NCBI GenBank assembly: GCA_903862885.1
Contig: CAIOZU010000053.1
Coordinates: forward strand, 124,001-188,000
DNA length: 64,000 nt
DNA from: an uncultured Pseudomonadota bacterium
GTDB lineage: Bacteria; Pseudomonadota; Gammaproteobacteria; Steroidobacterales; Steroidobacteraceae
Direction of reading: 5' to 3'
Part shown: positions 1 through 8,964 of the stretch, in pieces
Numbering within the stretch: position 1 is the first letter of the stretch
How the letters are laid out: the number at the start of each line of letters is the position of its first letter
Translations under genes and position numbers: made by a program
The notes under the pieces: generated by a model
Told to the model about the DNA's origin: nothing
Database searches by the model: none
The model's input: only the letters and a program-made list of their open reading frames with translations

Positions 1-1
1 C

Positions 2-496
2 CTCGCACGAGCGACGCTGGATGTGTCTCGATCACAGGCCATTGCGAACCGATTAGGCGATGCCTCTTTAACTCACCCACTGATGCAAGGGGATAAGCGG
101 CTTTGGACACACGCTTTAATCAAAGCCGGCATTCCCGAAATCACCGAGTCCACCTGCGAGCGCTGGATTCCACAAATGCTGAATCTTGATCTACTCGATG
201 CCATCAGCTTTAACAAAGGCTGCTATACGGGTCAGGAGATCGTGGCGCGCACCCAGCATCTCGGTCGCATCAAACGCCGCTTAATGCGATTTAGCGCCCA
301 AGCCGAACTCACACCGGAACCACTCGCTGCGCTACTTAACGGTAGCGAAAAAGTGGGTGAAATCGTCAACGCGATCGTGATCGATCAGCGGCTATCGCTC
401 TGCGCCGTCCTACCGCTTGACTGCATTGCACCGCTCACACTCGAGGACGGCACCGGTTTACATGCTGACCTACTACCTTATCCCGTGACCGCTTAA
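2..496 (+). CDS. ygfZ: tRNA-modifying protein YgfZ, C-terminal part (cut by window start)
   Basis: This reading frame is open from base 2 with no start in view, so the N-terminal half lies outside the window. YgfZ is a folate-binding, GcvT-like protein that supports repair or assembly of some Fe-S enzymes, including those that thiolate tRNA. The family signature KGCYTGQE is present around base 220, with its invariant cysteine, followed by an Arg-rich segment ([11 protein letters not shown]), as in the family. The last bases overlap the stop codon of the convergent lysS. Family identity is secure; a GcvT aminomethyltransferase is less likely because the signature is the YgfZ form. Confidence 0.9.
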   Translation, partial: LARATLDVSRSQAIANRLGDASLTHPLMQGDKRLWTHALIKAGIPEITESTCERWIPQMLNLDLLDAISFNKGCYTGQEIVARTQHLGRIKRRLMRFSAQAELTPEPLAALLNGSEKVGEIVNAIVIDQRLSLCAVLPLDCIAPLTLEDGTGLHADLLPYPVTA

Positions 497-2031
497 TCTC
501 GAGCAGCGGGTTGCTCCGGTTTCATCTGTGGAAACAGCAGCACATCACGAATCGAGGGAACATTCGCATACAGCATCACTAAGCGGTCTATGCCCACACC
601 GAGTCCACCCGTCGGTGGTAGGCCATACTCCAAAGCGCGTATGTAATCCGCATCAAAATACATCGCCTCGACATCACCGGCATCTTTACGCGCCACCTGC
701 TCCTGGAAGCGAGCAGCCTGCTCTGCTGAATCATTCAGCTCCGAAAAGCCGTTGGCCAGTTCACGTCCTGCGACGAAGAACTCAAAACGGTCTGTGACAA
801 ACGGGTCTTGATCATTGCAGCGTGACAAGGGTGAGACCTCAGTCGGATAGGCGTAGACGAACGTCGGTTGCTGCAGTGTGTGCTCAACGGTCGCATCAAA
901 GAAAGCAATCTGCAACTTGCCCGCTCCATCACTCAAATCGAATGCGATATCTCGCCTCTTCAACTGAGCACGCAGATAGTTCACATCGCGAAGCGAGGAG
1001 CGATCGAGGTCGGGGTTCTGCGCAATGATGCTGTCCTCGATGGTGACGCGCTTAAAAGGCACCGAGAAATCGATACGGGTTCCCTGGTAGCCGACCTCTC
1101 GTTGCCCTAATACCGCATCCGCTAGACCGACAAATAGACGCTCTACCAATTCCATGATCTCTTCATAGGCTGCATAAGCCTGATACAACTCCAGCATCGT
1201 GAACTCAGGGTTGTGGCGCGTCGACAGACCTTCGTTACGGAAGTTTCGGTTGATTTCATAGACACGTTCAAAGCCGCCGACTACTAACCGCTTGAGATAC
1301 AACTCAGGCGCGATACGCAGATACATATTGATGTCTAATGCATTATGGTGCGTCACGAAAGGGCGCGCGACCGCCCCTCCTGGAATCGGCTGCATCATGG
1401 GCGTCTCCACCTCCATGAATCCACCGGCGTCCAAAAACTGACGAATGTAACGCACGATGCGAGTGCGCATTTCAAATACCGCCCGGCTCTCCGCATTCAC
1501 AATCAGATCCACATAGCGCATCCGATAACGGCTTTCCGTGTCCGTGAGACCATGCCATTTATCAGGCAGCGGACGCAGGGATTTAACGAGTAACCGCAGT
1601 GACTGCGCACGCACTGACAATTCACCCGTGCGGGTGCGCATCAGCGTACCGGTCGCTGCCACCACATCACCCACATCCCAACTCTTAAAGGCCTGATAAC
1701 TGTCGCCTAGACTACTGGCCTGAAGATATAACTGAATCGAGCCAGATGAATCCTGCAGCTTGATAAAGCTCGACTTACCCATATCGCGCTTGGCCATCAT
1801 GCGACCCGCAACCCGCACCGTCACCGCCTCCGTATCCAACCAGTCGGAGGAACGCTCAGCGAAGGTGCTGACCAGATCATCGGCTAGGGCATCCCGTCGA
1901 AAGTCATTAGGAAAGGCCTGACCCTGCGCTTTGAGCGCCTCCAGCTTCTCCCGCCGCTCGGCGATGAGCTTGTTGTCGTCGGTTCGTGCGCTGTCGGCCT
2001 GATTGCTGATTACGTCGTCATTCATTGTCAC
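493..2031 (-). CDS. lysS: Lysyl-tRNA synthetase (class II)
   Basis: Charges tRNA-Lys with lysine using ATP in the cytoplasm. The 512-residue product has the usual class II LysRS layout: an N-terminal OB-fold anticodon-binding domain (about residues 65-150), then the catalytic core with motif 2 ([15 protein letters not shown]) and motif 3 ([12 protein letters not shown]) near the C-terminus. The start is a GTG overlapping the prfB stop (GTGA); an ATG two codons later is an alternative. The prfB-lysS pairing is conserved in gammaproteobacteria and suggests translational coupling. Confidence 0.97.
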   Translation of the reverse strand: MTMNDDVISNQADSARTDDNKLIAERREKLEALKAQGQAFPNDFRRDALADDLVSTFAERSSDWLDTEAVTVRVAGRMMAKRDMGKSSFIKLQDSSGSIQLYLQASSLGDSYQAFKSWDVGDVVAATGTLMRTRTGELSVRAQSLRLLVKSLRPLPDKWHGLTDTESRYRMRYVDLIVNAESRAVFEMRTRIVRYIRQFLDAGGFMEVETPMMQPIPGGAVARPFVTHHNALDINMYLRIAPELYLKRLVVGGFERVYEINRNFRNEGLSTRHNPEFTMLELYQAYAAYEEIMELVERLFVGLADAVLGQREVGYQGTRIDFSVPFKRVTIEDSIIAQNPDLDRSSLRDVNYLRAQLKRRDIAFDLSDGAGKLQIAFFDATVEHTLQQPTFVYAYPTEVSPLSRCNDQDPFVTDRFEFFVAGRELANGFSELNDSAEQAARFQEQVARKDAGDVEAMYFDADYIRALEYGLPPTGGLGVGIDRLVMLYANVPSIRDVLLFPQMKPEQPAARD

Positions 2032-3126
2032 AACCCCATCTTTAGGCTTGCTTCCATAAACGGATCCAGGTCGCCATCGAGAACCGCCCCGGTATTACCC
2101 ACTTCCACACCCGTCCGCAGATCTTTGATACGCGATTGATCGAGCACATAGGAGCGTATCTGGTTACCCCAGCTCACGTCCGACTTTGAATCCTCAAGCA
2201 CTTTAGCCGCGGCATTACGCTTGTTAAATTCAAGCTCATACATCTTTGCTTTCAGCATTTTCATGGCTGTACCACGGTTTTTATGCTGACTGCGTTCACT
2301 TTGGCAACTCACCACAATGCCGGTCGGCACATGCCTAATACGAATCGCTGACTCGGTTTTATTGACATGCTGGCCACCCGCGCCACTGGAACGAAAAGTA
2401 TCCACCTCAAGGTCTGCCGGGTTGATATCAATATTGATGTCATCATTCACTTCGGGTGATATGAAAACAGACGCAAACGAGGTGTGGCGTCGATTGCCGG
2501 AGTCAAACGGTGACTTACGGACCAAGCGATGCACACCCGTCTCCGTGCGCAGCCAGCCATAGGCATACTCGCCTTCTACCCGCAACGACACGCCCTTGAT
2601 GCCCGCCACTTCACCGTCAGACTGATCCATCACCTCGAGCTTGAAGCCGTGGGCGTCTGCCCATTTACCGTACATGCGCAGCAGCATCTGTGCCCAATCC
2701 TGCGCTTCGGTGCCGCCGGCACCCGCTTGGATGTCTAGATAGGCATTATGGGAATCCATTTGACCGGGGAACATGCGCTGAAACTCCAGCGTCTTCACGT
2801 CCCGCTCCAGCTGGGTGCAATCACGCTCCACCTCAGCGACCAGCGAACCCTCGCCCTCCGCCTCGGCCAACTCCAGAAGCTCTAAAGAAGCTGCGATCCC
2901 ATTGCGAACGCGATCTAATCGACTGGTGAGGTTATCGAGTTGGGCGCGTTCGCGACCCAGCGTTTGCGCACGCTCGGCGTTTTCCCAGACCTTAGGATCC
3001 TCGAGTTCGCGGCTAACTTCAGCGAGCCGCTCACTCTTGCGATCGTATTCAAAGATACCCCCGTAGGGTCGCCAATCGATCCTCCAGATCGATCAGCATC
3101 CGCCGAATAGGCGCTATCAAAGGCAT
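2028..3126 (-). CDS. prfB: Peptide chain release factor 2, expressed by programmed +1 frameshift
   Basis: RF2 recognises UGA and UAA stop codons and triggers peptide release. The coding region is split. Frame 0 runs 25 codons from the ATG at 3126 to an in-frame TGA at 3051-3049, and reading resumes in the +1 frame ([13 protein letters not shown]). The joined product is 365 residues, the same length as E. coli RF2, which favours this ATG over another in-frame ATG at 3141. The main frame has the GGQ catalytic loop ([11 protein letters not shown]) and the SPF recognition motif ([11 protein letters not shown]). Annotating only the 2028-2870 frame would lose about 85 residues. Confidence 0.96.
3049..3063 (-). 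promoter_or_regulatory. prfB programmed frameshift site
   Basis: Read on the minus strand the site is CGG GGG TAT CTT TGA followed by A. It has the three elements of the RF2 autoregulatory site: a Shine-Dalgarno-like GGGGG, the slippery CTT and a UGA stop. E. coli differs by having AGGGGG. When RF2 is scarce, the ribosome pauses at UGA and shifts +1, completing RF2; when RF2 is plentiful, translation terminates. Confidence 0.95.
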
Positions 3127-3216
3127 GGTGTCAGCGGTCATAACGGCGGGAAACAGTTGTGAAAACAGGCGTCAATCCTAGCATGTTTCACCTCGTTGCG
3201 GGCCTAAGGCCCTCAC

Positions 3217-4938
3217 TCAGTCATCCAGTAGGACCACATCCTCTAACAGCAGTTGCAGGCGCCGCTTTCCCATGTACTCGTTCACATCCAAGCGATAAAC
3301 AGCCCGTATGCGCGCATGCACCGACGGCACGCGATGACCCGGCCGCAGCAACCAGCCAAAGGCAATGGCCTCTAAGGGCACAGCCGCCGCACTCGCCCGT
3401 AGCCACAGCTTTAGGTGGCTTTCGCCCAACACACGCGCCTCCACCACAGAAAACTCGCCATCAAACGTAGGCTCCGGGAATCCCGAACCAAAAGGACCCG
3501 CGGTGCGCAATCGCTCGGCCGTCTCCAATACCAAATCCGACACCGCGAGCGCACCGTCCGTGTACACACGGCCCTCCAACAAACCCGGCGACGCACGACG
3601 CGCCACTTCCTCGGACAGCAACTGACCAAATTCCTTGACGCGATCTGCCGACAAGGTCAGCCCGGCCGCCATCGCATGCCCACCAAATTTATCAATTAAC
3701 CCCGGTCGCAGCGTAGCGACGGCCTCGAAGGCATCCCGAATATGAATGCCTGGCACTGAGCGCGCGGACCCGCGCGCCAGCCCTCCCTCAGCGCCTGCAA
3801 ACGCGACGACGGGTCGATGCACCTGCTCCTTCACTCGCGATGCGACTAAACCCACCACGCCCTGATGCCAGGTCCGATCAAAAAGTGAAATCGCAGCCGG
3901 CAATGCAATCCCTGGCTCATCTAAATGAAGGCGCGCGACGATCTCGCGCGCCTGCTCCTGCATAACCGCCTCGGTTGCACGTCGTTCGCGATTTAAGCCA
4001 TCCAATTGTTTGGCCAGCAACTTGGCCCGCTCGGGATCATCAGTCAGCAGGCATTCAATGCCGATAGACATATCCTTCATGCGCCCAGCCGCATTCAAGC
4101 GCGGCCCTAAGAAAAACCCCAGATCGGTTGTCCCCACCGCCGACACGCTTCGCCCGGCGACCTCAGCCAATGCCTTAATCCCCTGGCAACAGCGACCCGC
4201 GCGGATGCGCTCCAATCCCGCCTGCACCAAAATCCGATTGTTTTGATCGAGCGCTACGACATCTGCCACCGTACCGAGCGCCACCAGATCCAGCAAAGCG
4301 GTCACCATCGACAGGGGTTTTTCAAGCGTGCGGGCAAGCGCTGCCATCACATAAAACGCCACTCCCACGCCCGCCAGCGCCCGACTGTTAAAGGTGGCAC
4401 CCCGCACATTCGGATTCACAATCACTTGCGCATCCGGCAGCGTGGGTCCTGGCAAATGGTGGTCGGTGATCAGCACCTGCATCCCTAAGGCTCGAGCCGC
4501 AGCCACGCCCTCATGACTGGAGATGCCGTTATCCACGGTCACCAGCAGAGTGGGTGCGCGTTCGCGCGCTAACTCGACGATGCCCGGTGTCAGTCCATAG
4601 CCATACACGATACGATCCGGCACCAAGTAATCCACGTGCGGATAACCGAAAGCGCGCAGTGCACGCACCATGAGGGCACTCGCGGTGGCCCCATCGGCGT
4701 CGTAGTCACCGACCACCAAAATCCTTCCATCCCCCGCGAGTTCAGCAGCCAGCAGTGCGGCTGCCGCCTCCACACCCTCCAAGCTCCGTACCGGCAGCAG
4801 GCCATCCATCGACAAACGCAGATCGTCCATGGAACGCACACCCCGCGCGGCATAAATGCGAGCCAGCAGAGGATCGAGCGTGGGAAGCAGGACATCGGAT
4901 GGTATGTCGCGGCGACTGATGGGACGATGTGGCATCAT
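3217..4938 (-). CDS. recJ: Single-stranded-DNA-specific exonuclease RecJ
   Basis: RecJ degrades single-stranded DNA 5' to 3' in RecF-pathway recombination and in mismatch and base-excision repair. The 573-residue product is of normal length. It has the DHH-superfamily metal motifs: GDYDADGATASAL near residue 77, and TDHHLPGP with the diagnostic DHH near residue 158. The DHHA1 half carries GLARGSARSV and FGGHAMAAGLT. The start overlaps the stop of the upstream unknown gene by 4 bp, so the two are probably translated together. About 90 bp without recognisable signals separate it from prfB. Confidence 0.96.
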   Translation of the reverse strand: MMPHRPISRRDIPSDVLLPTLDPLLARIYAARGVRSMDDLRLSMDGLLPVRSLEGVEAAAALLAAELAGDGRILVVGDYDADGATASALMVRALRAFGYPHVDYLVPDRIVYGYGLTPGIVELARERAPTLLVTVDNGISSHEGVAAARALGMQVLITDHHLPGPTLPDAQVIVNPNVRGATFNSRALAGVGVAFYVMAALARTLEKPLSMVTALLDLVALGTVADVVALDQNNRILVQAGLERIRAGRCCQGIKALAEVAGRSVSAVGTTDLGFFLGPRLNAAGRMKDMSIGIECLLTDDPERAKLLAKQLDGLNRERRATEAVMQEQAREIVARLHLDEPGIALPAAISLFDRTWHQGVVGLVASRVKEQVHRPVVAFAGAEGGLARGSARSVPGIHIRDAFEAVATLRPGLIDKFGGHAMAAGLTLSADRVKEFGQLLSEEVARRASPGLLEGRVYTDGALAVSDLVLETAERLRTAGPFGSGFPEPTFDGEFSVVEARVLGESHLKLWLRASAAAVPLEAIAFGWLLRPGHRVPSVHARIRAVYRLDVNEYMGKRRLQLLLEDVVLLDD

Positions 4939-5855
4939 GAACGATCACCTAAAACACGCGACCTGCGCCACAGCCGTAACTTGTGGTGGCGCATCAACTG
5001 ATATTCCACACCATCCAGATAGACAAGCGCACGCTGCCATTGGCGAGTGCTCAACCCCTGCGACAGCACGTGCCACCACCTCTGCTCCATCGCGATCCCA
5101 TCGTGCCCGGCCGCCACCGCATCCTCCACACTCCAGGTCTCCAGCCGGTCGGTACGCACTGCATGCGCCGCATCGCCACACACCGCTCTAAGCCACGGAT
5201 CCGCACTATGAACCACGGGCCACTGCGCCACACCCTGCAAGCGTCCACCGCCGCCGCCCCATAGCCACAGGGCATTGACCTTGCTCCCCTGCAGACTCAG
5301 GAGTCGCCGCTCATGCAGCCACATCTGTAGCTCAGTCATCAACCGCCACAGTGCGCCTCCGTCCGGCCCGGTCGGTCGCATCTCCTCTAACCCGCGACCC
5401 CCGTGACCTGCTGGATCCACGCTGTGCGCGCAAAGTGCCGGCTCCACCGCCAGCAACAAGCCGAAGGGCGTGGCGTGCAATTGCACCGATGGATCCGGCC
5501 AAGAACTTTTAAACTCATCGACCAGACCCGCCTGCGTGGCCTGAGACAAAGAGAGCACACCACTCGGGTGCACTTGCACGCTGCTCAGACCGACACTTAA
5601 GTGCAAGGGACTGACCAGCCACCAGCCACCCGCCGGATGGGACGCACATCCCGCCGCCTGCGCGACTTGCTGGGCTAACGGTACGCCACCACCGACCACC
5701 GTTAAGCCCGCCTGAGCGAGGACCCACTGTCGCCAGTCGCCGTTGACCACCCGCCGGTCAGCCCGTGCGAGCAGACGTTCAGCCAGCGGCCACGGTGGGC
5801 GCGCCCCCGAGGCCAACCCCTCTAGATCAGTGACCGCGACGTAGAGAGTGCTCAT
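4935..5855 (-). CDS. Conserved protein of unknown function encoded with recJ
   Basis: I cannot assign a function. The 306-residue product (start chosen at MSTLYVAVTD; the frame stays open to 5921) is rich in Trp and Gly, and its C-terminal half has the motif NALWLWGGGGG. From memory this resembles a family (COG4255) that sits beside recJ in many beta- and gammaproteobacteria and is sometimes annotated as a phosphoglycerate-mutase-like protein; that annotation is not supported by catalytic motifs I can see. There is no signal peptide or membrane segment. The 4-bp overlap with recJ and the conserved neighbourhood hint at a link with DNA repair, which is inference. Confidence 0.6.
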   Translation of the reverse strand: MSTLYVAVTDLEGLASGARPPWPLAERLLARADRRVVNGDWRQWVLAQAGLTVVGGGVPLAQQVAQAAGCASHPAGGWWLVSPLHLSVGLSSVQVHPSGVLSLSQATQAGLVDEFKSSWPDPSVQLHATPFGLLLAVEPALCAHSVDPAGHGGRGLEEMRPTGPDGGALWRLMTELQMWLHERRLLSLQGSKVNALWLWGGGGGRLQGVAQWPVVHSADPWLRAVCGDAAHAVRTDRLETWSVEDAVAAGHDGIAMEQRWWHVLSQGLSTRQWQRALVYLDGVEYQLMRHHKLRLWRRSRVLGDRS

Positions 5856-5875
5856 GAATGCGGTATCGTAGCGCG

Positions 5876-6250
5876 ATGCAACTGAATGCCACATCGCCCC
5901 AAGCGCCCTTCCGCGTGACACGCTACACCGCGGACAGTGTGACCGTGGCGGATCAAACCGTCACCCACAGTGCGATCTTGACACCGACCCAGTGGCTGCC
6001 TTGGTCAATCCACTCGATCACTGATCTGACGCCGGCATCCTTCGCACCCTTCCTGACGCTAAAGGTGTCGGTGCTGTTGCTCGCCACCGACGGCCAAGCC
6101 CGCTGGCCTGAGCCCGCGCTGTTCGCACACGCCGCCGCACATGGCATCGGCATGGAAGTCATGACCCTAGGCGCGGCGGCGCGCACCTACAATCTATTGG
6201 CCAGCGACGACCGCGCGGTGGCACTGGCGTGGATCTTGCCACGCCGCTAA
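5876..6250 (+). CDS. Mth938-like domain protein (DUF498 type)
   Basis: The 124-residue product (start chosen at MQLNATSP; another ATG lies 18 bases upstream at 5858) looks like the small Mth938/DUF498 family, also called COG3737. The visible pattern is a compact alpha/beta protein with LLATDGQARWPEPALFAHAAAHGIGMEVM followed by TYNLLASDDRAVALAWIL, as in that family. The family has no firmly established bacterial function; a mitochondrial relative, NDUFAF3, assists complex I assembly. The gene starts only 20 bp from the divergent recJ-linked gene and converges on nlpD. Confidence 0.7.
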   Translation: MQLNATSPQAPFRVTRYTADSVTVADQTVTHSAILTPTQWLPWSIHSITDLTPASFAPFLTLKVSVLLLATDGQARWPEPALFAHAAAHGIGMEVMTLGAAARTYNLLASDDRAVALAWILPRR

Positions 6251-6262
6251 GCGGCACCACTC

Positions 6263-6952
6263 TCAAAGTGAGGGCTTCCACGATGGCAAGTGGCTCCGCG
6301 GATCCACCGGGTGGCCGTTCACTCGAATTTCAAAATAGAGCATGGCTTGATGGCCCGGGCCCTCACCCATCGTGGCGATCTGTTGACCTTCGCGCACTTG
6401 ATCCCCCTCCGCCACCGACACCGATTGGTTATACCCATAGGCCGACAGCCAAGTCTCATCGTGCTTAATGATCAGTAGGCGACCGTACGCGCGAAGGCCT
6501 GCGCCCTGATAAACCACCCGACCGTTGGCCGCCGCCCGCACCGGCGCACCGAACACCCCCTCGATGCGCACCCCCATACCACCCGCCGGCTGAGTGACCG
6601 GAGTCAGCACACGACCCTCTGCCGGCCAACTCCAATGCGGGCTCGCGGACGGTGCGCGCTCACTGTGCGTAGGCGTAGGGACGATCGCTTGGCCGCTACG
6701 CGACGCGGCGCCGGTGGCCGGCGACAAACGCAAGACCTCACCCACTTCAATGCGAAAATCACCGCCTACCCCATTCCAGCGCGCGAGATCGTGATAATCG
6801 AGACCGAAGCGGGTGGCGATGGCACTGAGGGTGTCACCGGGTCTCACCACATAGGTGCCTGACGGTGTCCCTGCGCGCTCAGTCGCACAGCTGACCAACA
6901 ACCACACCGTGATGCACCCGACGCCTAAGGCGCGACGCCCGCACGCTAACAC
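6263..6952 (-). CDS. nlpD: NlpD-like murein hydrolase activator lipoprotein (LysM + degenerate LytM)
   Basis: NlpD activates the amidase AmiC to split septal peptidoglycan during division. The 229-residue product has a lipoprotein signal ending in LLVSC (Cys22), one LysM domain (about residues 33-77, YVVRPGDTLSAIATRFG) and a C-terminal LytM/M23 domain. The M23 zinc ligands are missing: the region around GRLLIIKHDETWLSAYGY and LYFEIRVNGHPVDP lacks the HxxxD and HxH pattern. This fits a non-catalytic activator rather than a peptidase. It lies immediately downstream of pcm and surE, as in E. coli, but rpoS does not follow it; a convergent gene does. Confidence 0.88.
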   Translation of the reverse strand: MLACGRRALGVGCITVWLLVSCATERAGTPSGTYVVRPGDTLSAIATRFGLDYHDLARWNGVGGDFRIEVGEVLRLSPATGAASRSGQAIVPTPTHSERAPSASPHWSWPAEGRVLTPVTQPAGGMGVRIEGVFGAPVRAAANGRVVYQGAGLRAYGRLLIIKHDETWLSAYGYNQSVSVAEGDQVREGQQIATMGEGPGHQAMLYFEIRVNGHPVDPRSHLPSWKPSL

Positions 6953-6954
6953 GA

Positions 6955-7620
6955 TCAGCCCATACCGCCCACGAGTGGCACAAAACTCACCGCACCTAAC
7001 TTCTCACGTAGAAAGTGCTCCTCCCGTCGAGTGATCCGCAACAGCTCTTGAGCGCCTTCCGGACCCACCGGCAAAATCAAGCGACCCCCTTTCGGGGATA
7101 ATTGCGCCAGCAGCGCCTGCGGGACCGACAAAGGCGCGGCGGCCACCAAGATCGCATCATAAGGTGCGTGCGCTTTCCAACCCTCAGCGCCATCGCCATG
7201 CTTTAAGCGAACATTCTTAATGCCCAGCTCCTTTAAGCGCACTTTGGTCCGATCTAGAATCGGCTTGATCCGCTCGATGGATTCCACTCGCGTCACCAGC
7301 GCTGAAATCACCGCCGTCTGATAACCACAGCCGGTACCCACCTCGAGCACATTACGCAGCGGTCCGGCACTGAGCAGTGCCTCCGTCATGCGAGCCACCA
7401 CAAACGGTTGGGAGATCGTCTGCCCAAAGCCAATCGGCAAGGCCGTGTCTTCGTACGCACGGCTTGACAAGGCCTCATCAACAAACAAGTGTCGCGGCAC
7501 ATTGCGGATGCGATCCAACACCGCCTCATCCTTGATGCCTTGTTCGCGCAGACGAGTAATTAAACGTTCGCGCGTGCGCGCGCTGGTCATGCCGATCCCG
7601 GCCACTCTGGAATCAGACAT
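6955..7620 (-). CDS. pcm: Protein-L-isoaspartate O-methyltransferase
   Basis: Uses S-adenosylmethionine to methylate isoaspartyl residues in damaged proteins, starting their repair. The family SAM-binding motif [13 protein letters not shown] is clear, as are the substrate-side [15 protein letters not shown] and the later motif [15 protein letters not shown] chose the ATG at 7620 (MSDSRVAG), which overlaps the surE end by 8 bp; an ATG at 7590 ([10 protein letters not shown]) aligns better with the shorter E. coli N-terminus and is a real alternative. It forms a surE-pcm-nlpD block. Confidence 0.95.
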   Translation of the reverse strand: MSDSRVAGIGMTSARTRERLITRLREQGIKDEAVLDRIRNVPRHLFVDEALSSRAYEDTALPIGFGQTISQPFVVARMTEALLSAGPLRNVLEVGTGCGYQTAVISALVTRVESIERIKPILDRTKVRLKELGIKNVRLKHGDGAEGWKAHAPYDAILVAAAPLSVPQALLAQLSPKGGRLILPVGPEGAQELLRITRREEHFLREKLGAVSFVPLVGGMG

Positions 7621-8365
7621 GCACGCGCTCCAACCACTCGGCCAGCGGTGCGATACCACCATGTTGCGTCAGATCGATATGCAAGGGTGTCACGGACACA
7701 TAACCGTGCTCGATTGCATGAAAATCAGTGCCCTCACCGGCATCTTGACCCGCCCCGGGCGCGCCCACCCAATACATCGGTCGACCGCGTGGGTCATGGG
7801 TGCGCACCATTTTCTCTGCACGATGGCGCACACCCAAACGCGTGGCGCGCCAGCCCTTGATCTGTTCGTAGGGCAAATCTGGAATATTGATATTAAACAG
7901 CGTCGCGCGCGGCAGCGGCTTTTGCAGCAAGCGGGTAACAAACTCCCGACTGAGACGCGCCGCGCTATCAAAGTGACGCTCACCACCGGCTGCTAATGAC
8001 AGCGCAATACTCGGCAAGCCCAAAAAGCGGCCCTCCATCGCGGCCGCGACCGTGCCTGAATACAAGACGTCATCACCTAAATTCGCGCCATCATTAATAC
8101 CGGAGAGCAGCAGCTGCTGCTCCTCGGCTAAAAATCCTGAGATCGCCAAGTGAACGCAGTCGGTTGGGGTGCCATTCACGGCATACCAATGTGGCTCTTC
8201 GCCGACGATCCGAAGCGGTGCATCGAGGGTAAGGGAATTCGACGCACCAGAGCGGTTGCGATCGGGTGCGACCACGGTCACCGAGCCCACCGACTGCATC
8301 TCCCGTGCCAAAGCCCGCAGACCCTCGGCACGCCACCCATCATCATTGCTAAGTAAAATATTCAT
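7613..8365 (-). CDS. surE: 5'/3'-nucleotidase SurE
   Basis: SurE is a metal-dependent nucleoside monophosphatase linked to stationary-phase survival. The 250-residue product begins [11 protein letters not shown], giving the paired metal-binding aspartates of the family. It also has [10 protein letters not shown], the motif [12 protein letters not shown] and [25 protein letters not shown], all diagnostic. It heads the leftward surE-pcm-nlpD cluster and is divergent from the Smr gene with a 36-bp gap. A TATACT motif lies so close to the start codon that the transcript may be nearly leaderless. Confidence 0.96.
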   Translation of the reverse strand: MNILLSNDDGWRAEGLRALAREMQSVGSVTVVAPDRNRSGASNSLTLDAPLRIVGEEPHWYAVNGTPTDCVHLAISGFLAEEQQLLLSGINDGANLGDDVLYSGTVAAAMEGRFLGLPSIALSLAAGGERHFDSAARLSREFVTRLLQKPLPRATLFNINIPDLPYEQIKGWRATRLGVRHRAEKMVRTHDPRGRPMYWVGAPGAGQDAGEGTDFHAIEHGYVSVTPLHIDLTQHGGIAPLAEWLERVHV

Positions 8366-8373
8366 GGACCGAG

Positions 8374-8387
8374 CCAGTATAAACTGG
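8374..8387. promoter_or_regulatory. Symmetrical divergent -10 element between surE and the Smr gene
   Basis: The 36-bp gap between two divergent genes contains the perfect dyad CCAGT-ATAA-ACTGG. It reads TATAAA (8378-8383) rightward and TATACT (8376-8381) leftward, so each strand has a plausible -10. No good -35 hexamer is visible 16-18 bp upstream on either side. A shared bidirectional promoter is inferred; the dyad could instead be a regulator site. Confidence 0.4.
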
Positions 8388-8401
8388 AAGAGTACAGACC
8401 G

Positions 8402-8956
8402 ATGGGAATCCCTTCGATGGCAAGACCGCCGCCACCCAAGCCCGCCGAACCCGACCTGTCTTTTCGAGAGGCCGTGGGCCCCGTTCGCCCCTTAAAAGTG
8501 ACGCACACCCACGTATTGCCCACCCCCAGCCGAACGCACCGACGCGCGCCCAAAGCAGGTGTCTTGACGGAAACGCGCGGCATTCGTCCGACGGATCACT
8601 TCACCCAGGTAGGCACGGACCGCCACTTCCACCGAGCCACGGTGTCGGCTCGCACCCTAAGCCAACTGCGTCGCGGTCAGTGGCGGATAGAAGCCGACAT
8701 TGACCTCCACGGGCTCACCTCGCTGGCCGCCGAGGCCACGCTGCGACGCCACCTGTCGGCCTGCCTTCACCAGGGCCATCGCTGTATCCGCGTGATCCAT
8801 GGCAAAGGCCATGGCTCCGGGGCTTTAGGCCCGGTACTAAAAGACACCGTCGCCTACTGGCTTTGCCATTGGGACGCGGTAGAGGCTTTTACCTCAGCCC
8901 GACCCCGCGACGGCGGTAGCGGTGCGCTGTATGTGTTGCTGACGAAAGCGTCGTGA
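8402..8956 (+). CDS. Smr-domain protein (MutS2 C-terminal-like endonuclease domain)
   Basis: The 184-residue product has a basic, Pro-rich N-terminal half and a C-terminal Smr domain from about residue 95: IDLHGLTSLAAEATLRRHL, then RVIHGKGHGSGALGPVLK and a final ARPRDGGSGALYVLL. These are the LDLHG, HGKG and GGxGA-type motifs of the family. Stand-alone Smr proteins of proteobacteria (SmrA/SmrB) are nucleases; SmrB is known to cleave mRNA at collided ribosomes. Which role this one has cannot be told. An ATG at 8417 is an alternative start. It is transcribed away from surE. Confidence 0.88.
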   Translation: MGIPSMARPPPPKPAEPDLSFREAVGPVRPLKVTHTHVLPTPSRTHRRAPKAGVLTETRGIRPTDHFTQVGTDRHFHRATVSARTLSQLRRGQWRIEADIDLHGLTSLAAEATLRRHLSACLHQGHRCIRVIHGKGHGSGALGPVLKDTVAYWLCHWDAVEAFTSARPRDGGSGALYVLLTKAS

Positions 8957-8964
8957 GACCCCAC

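Noticed and set aside
6263-6952. Active M23 zinc peptidase
   Set aside because: The zinc-binding residues of the LytM domain are absent, so a non-catalytic NlpD-type activator is preferred.
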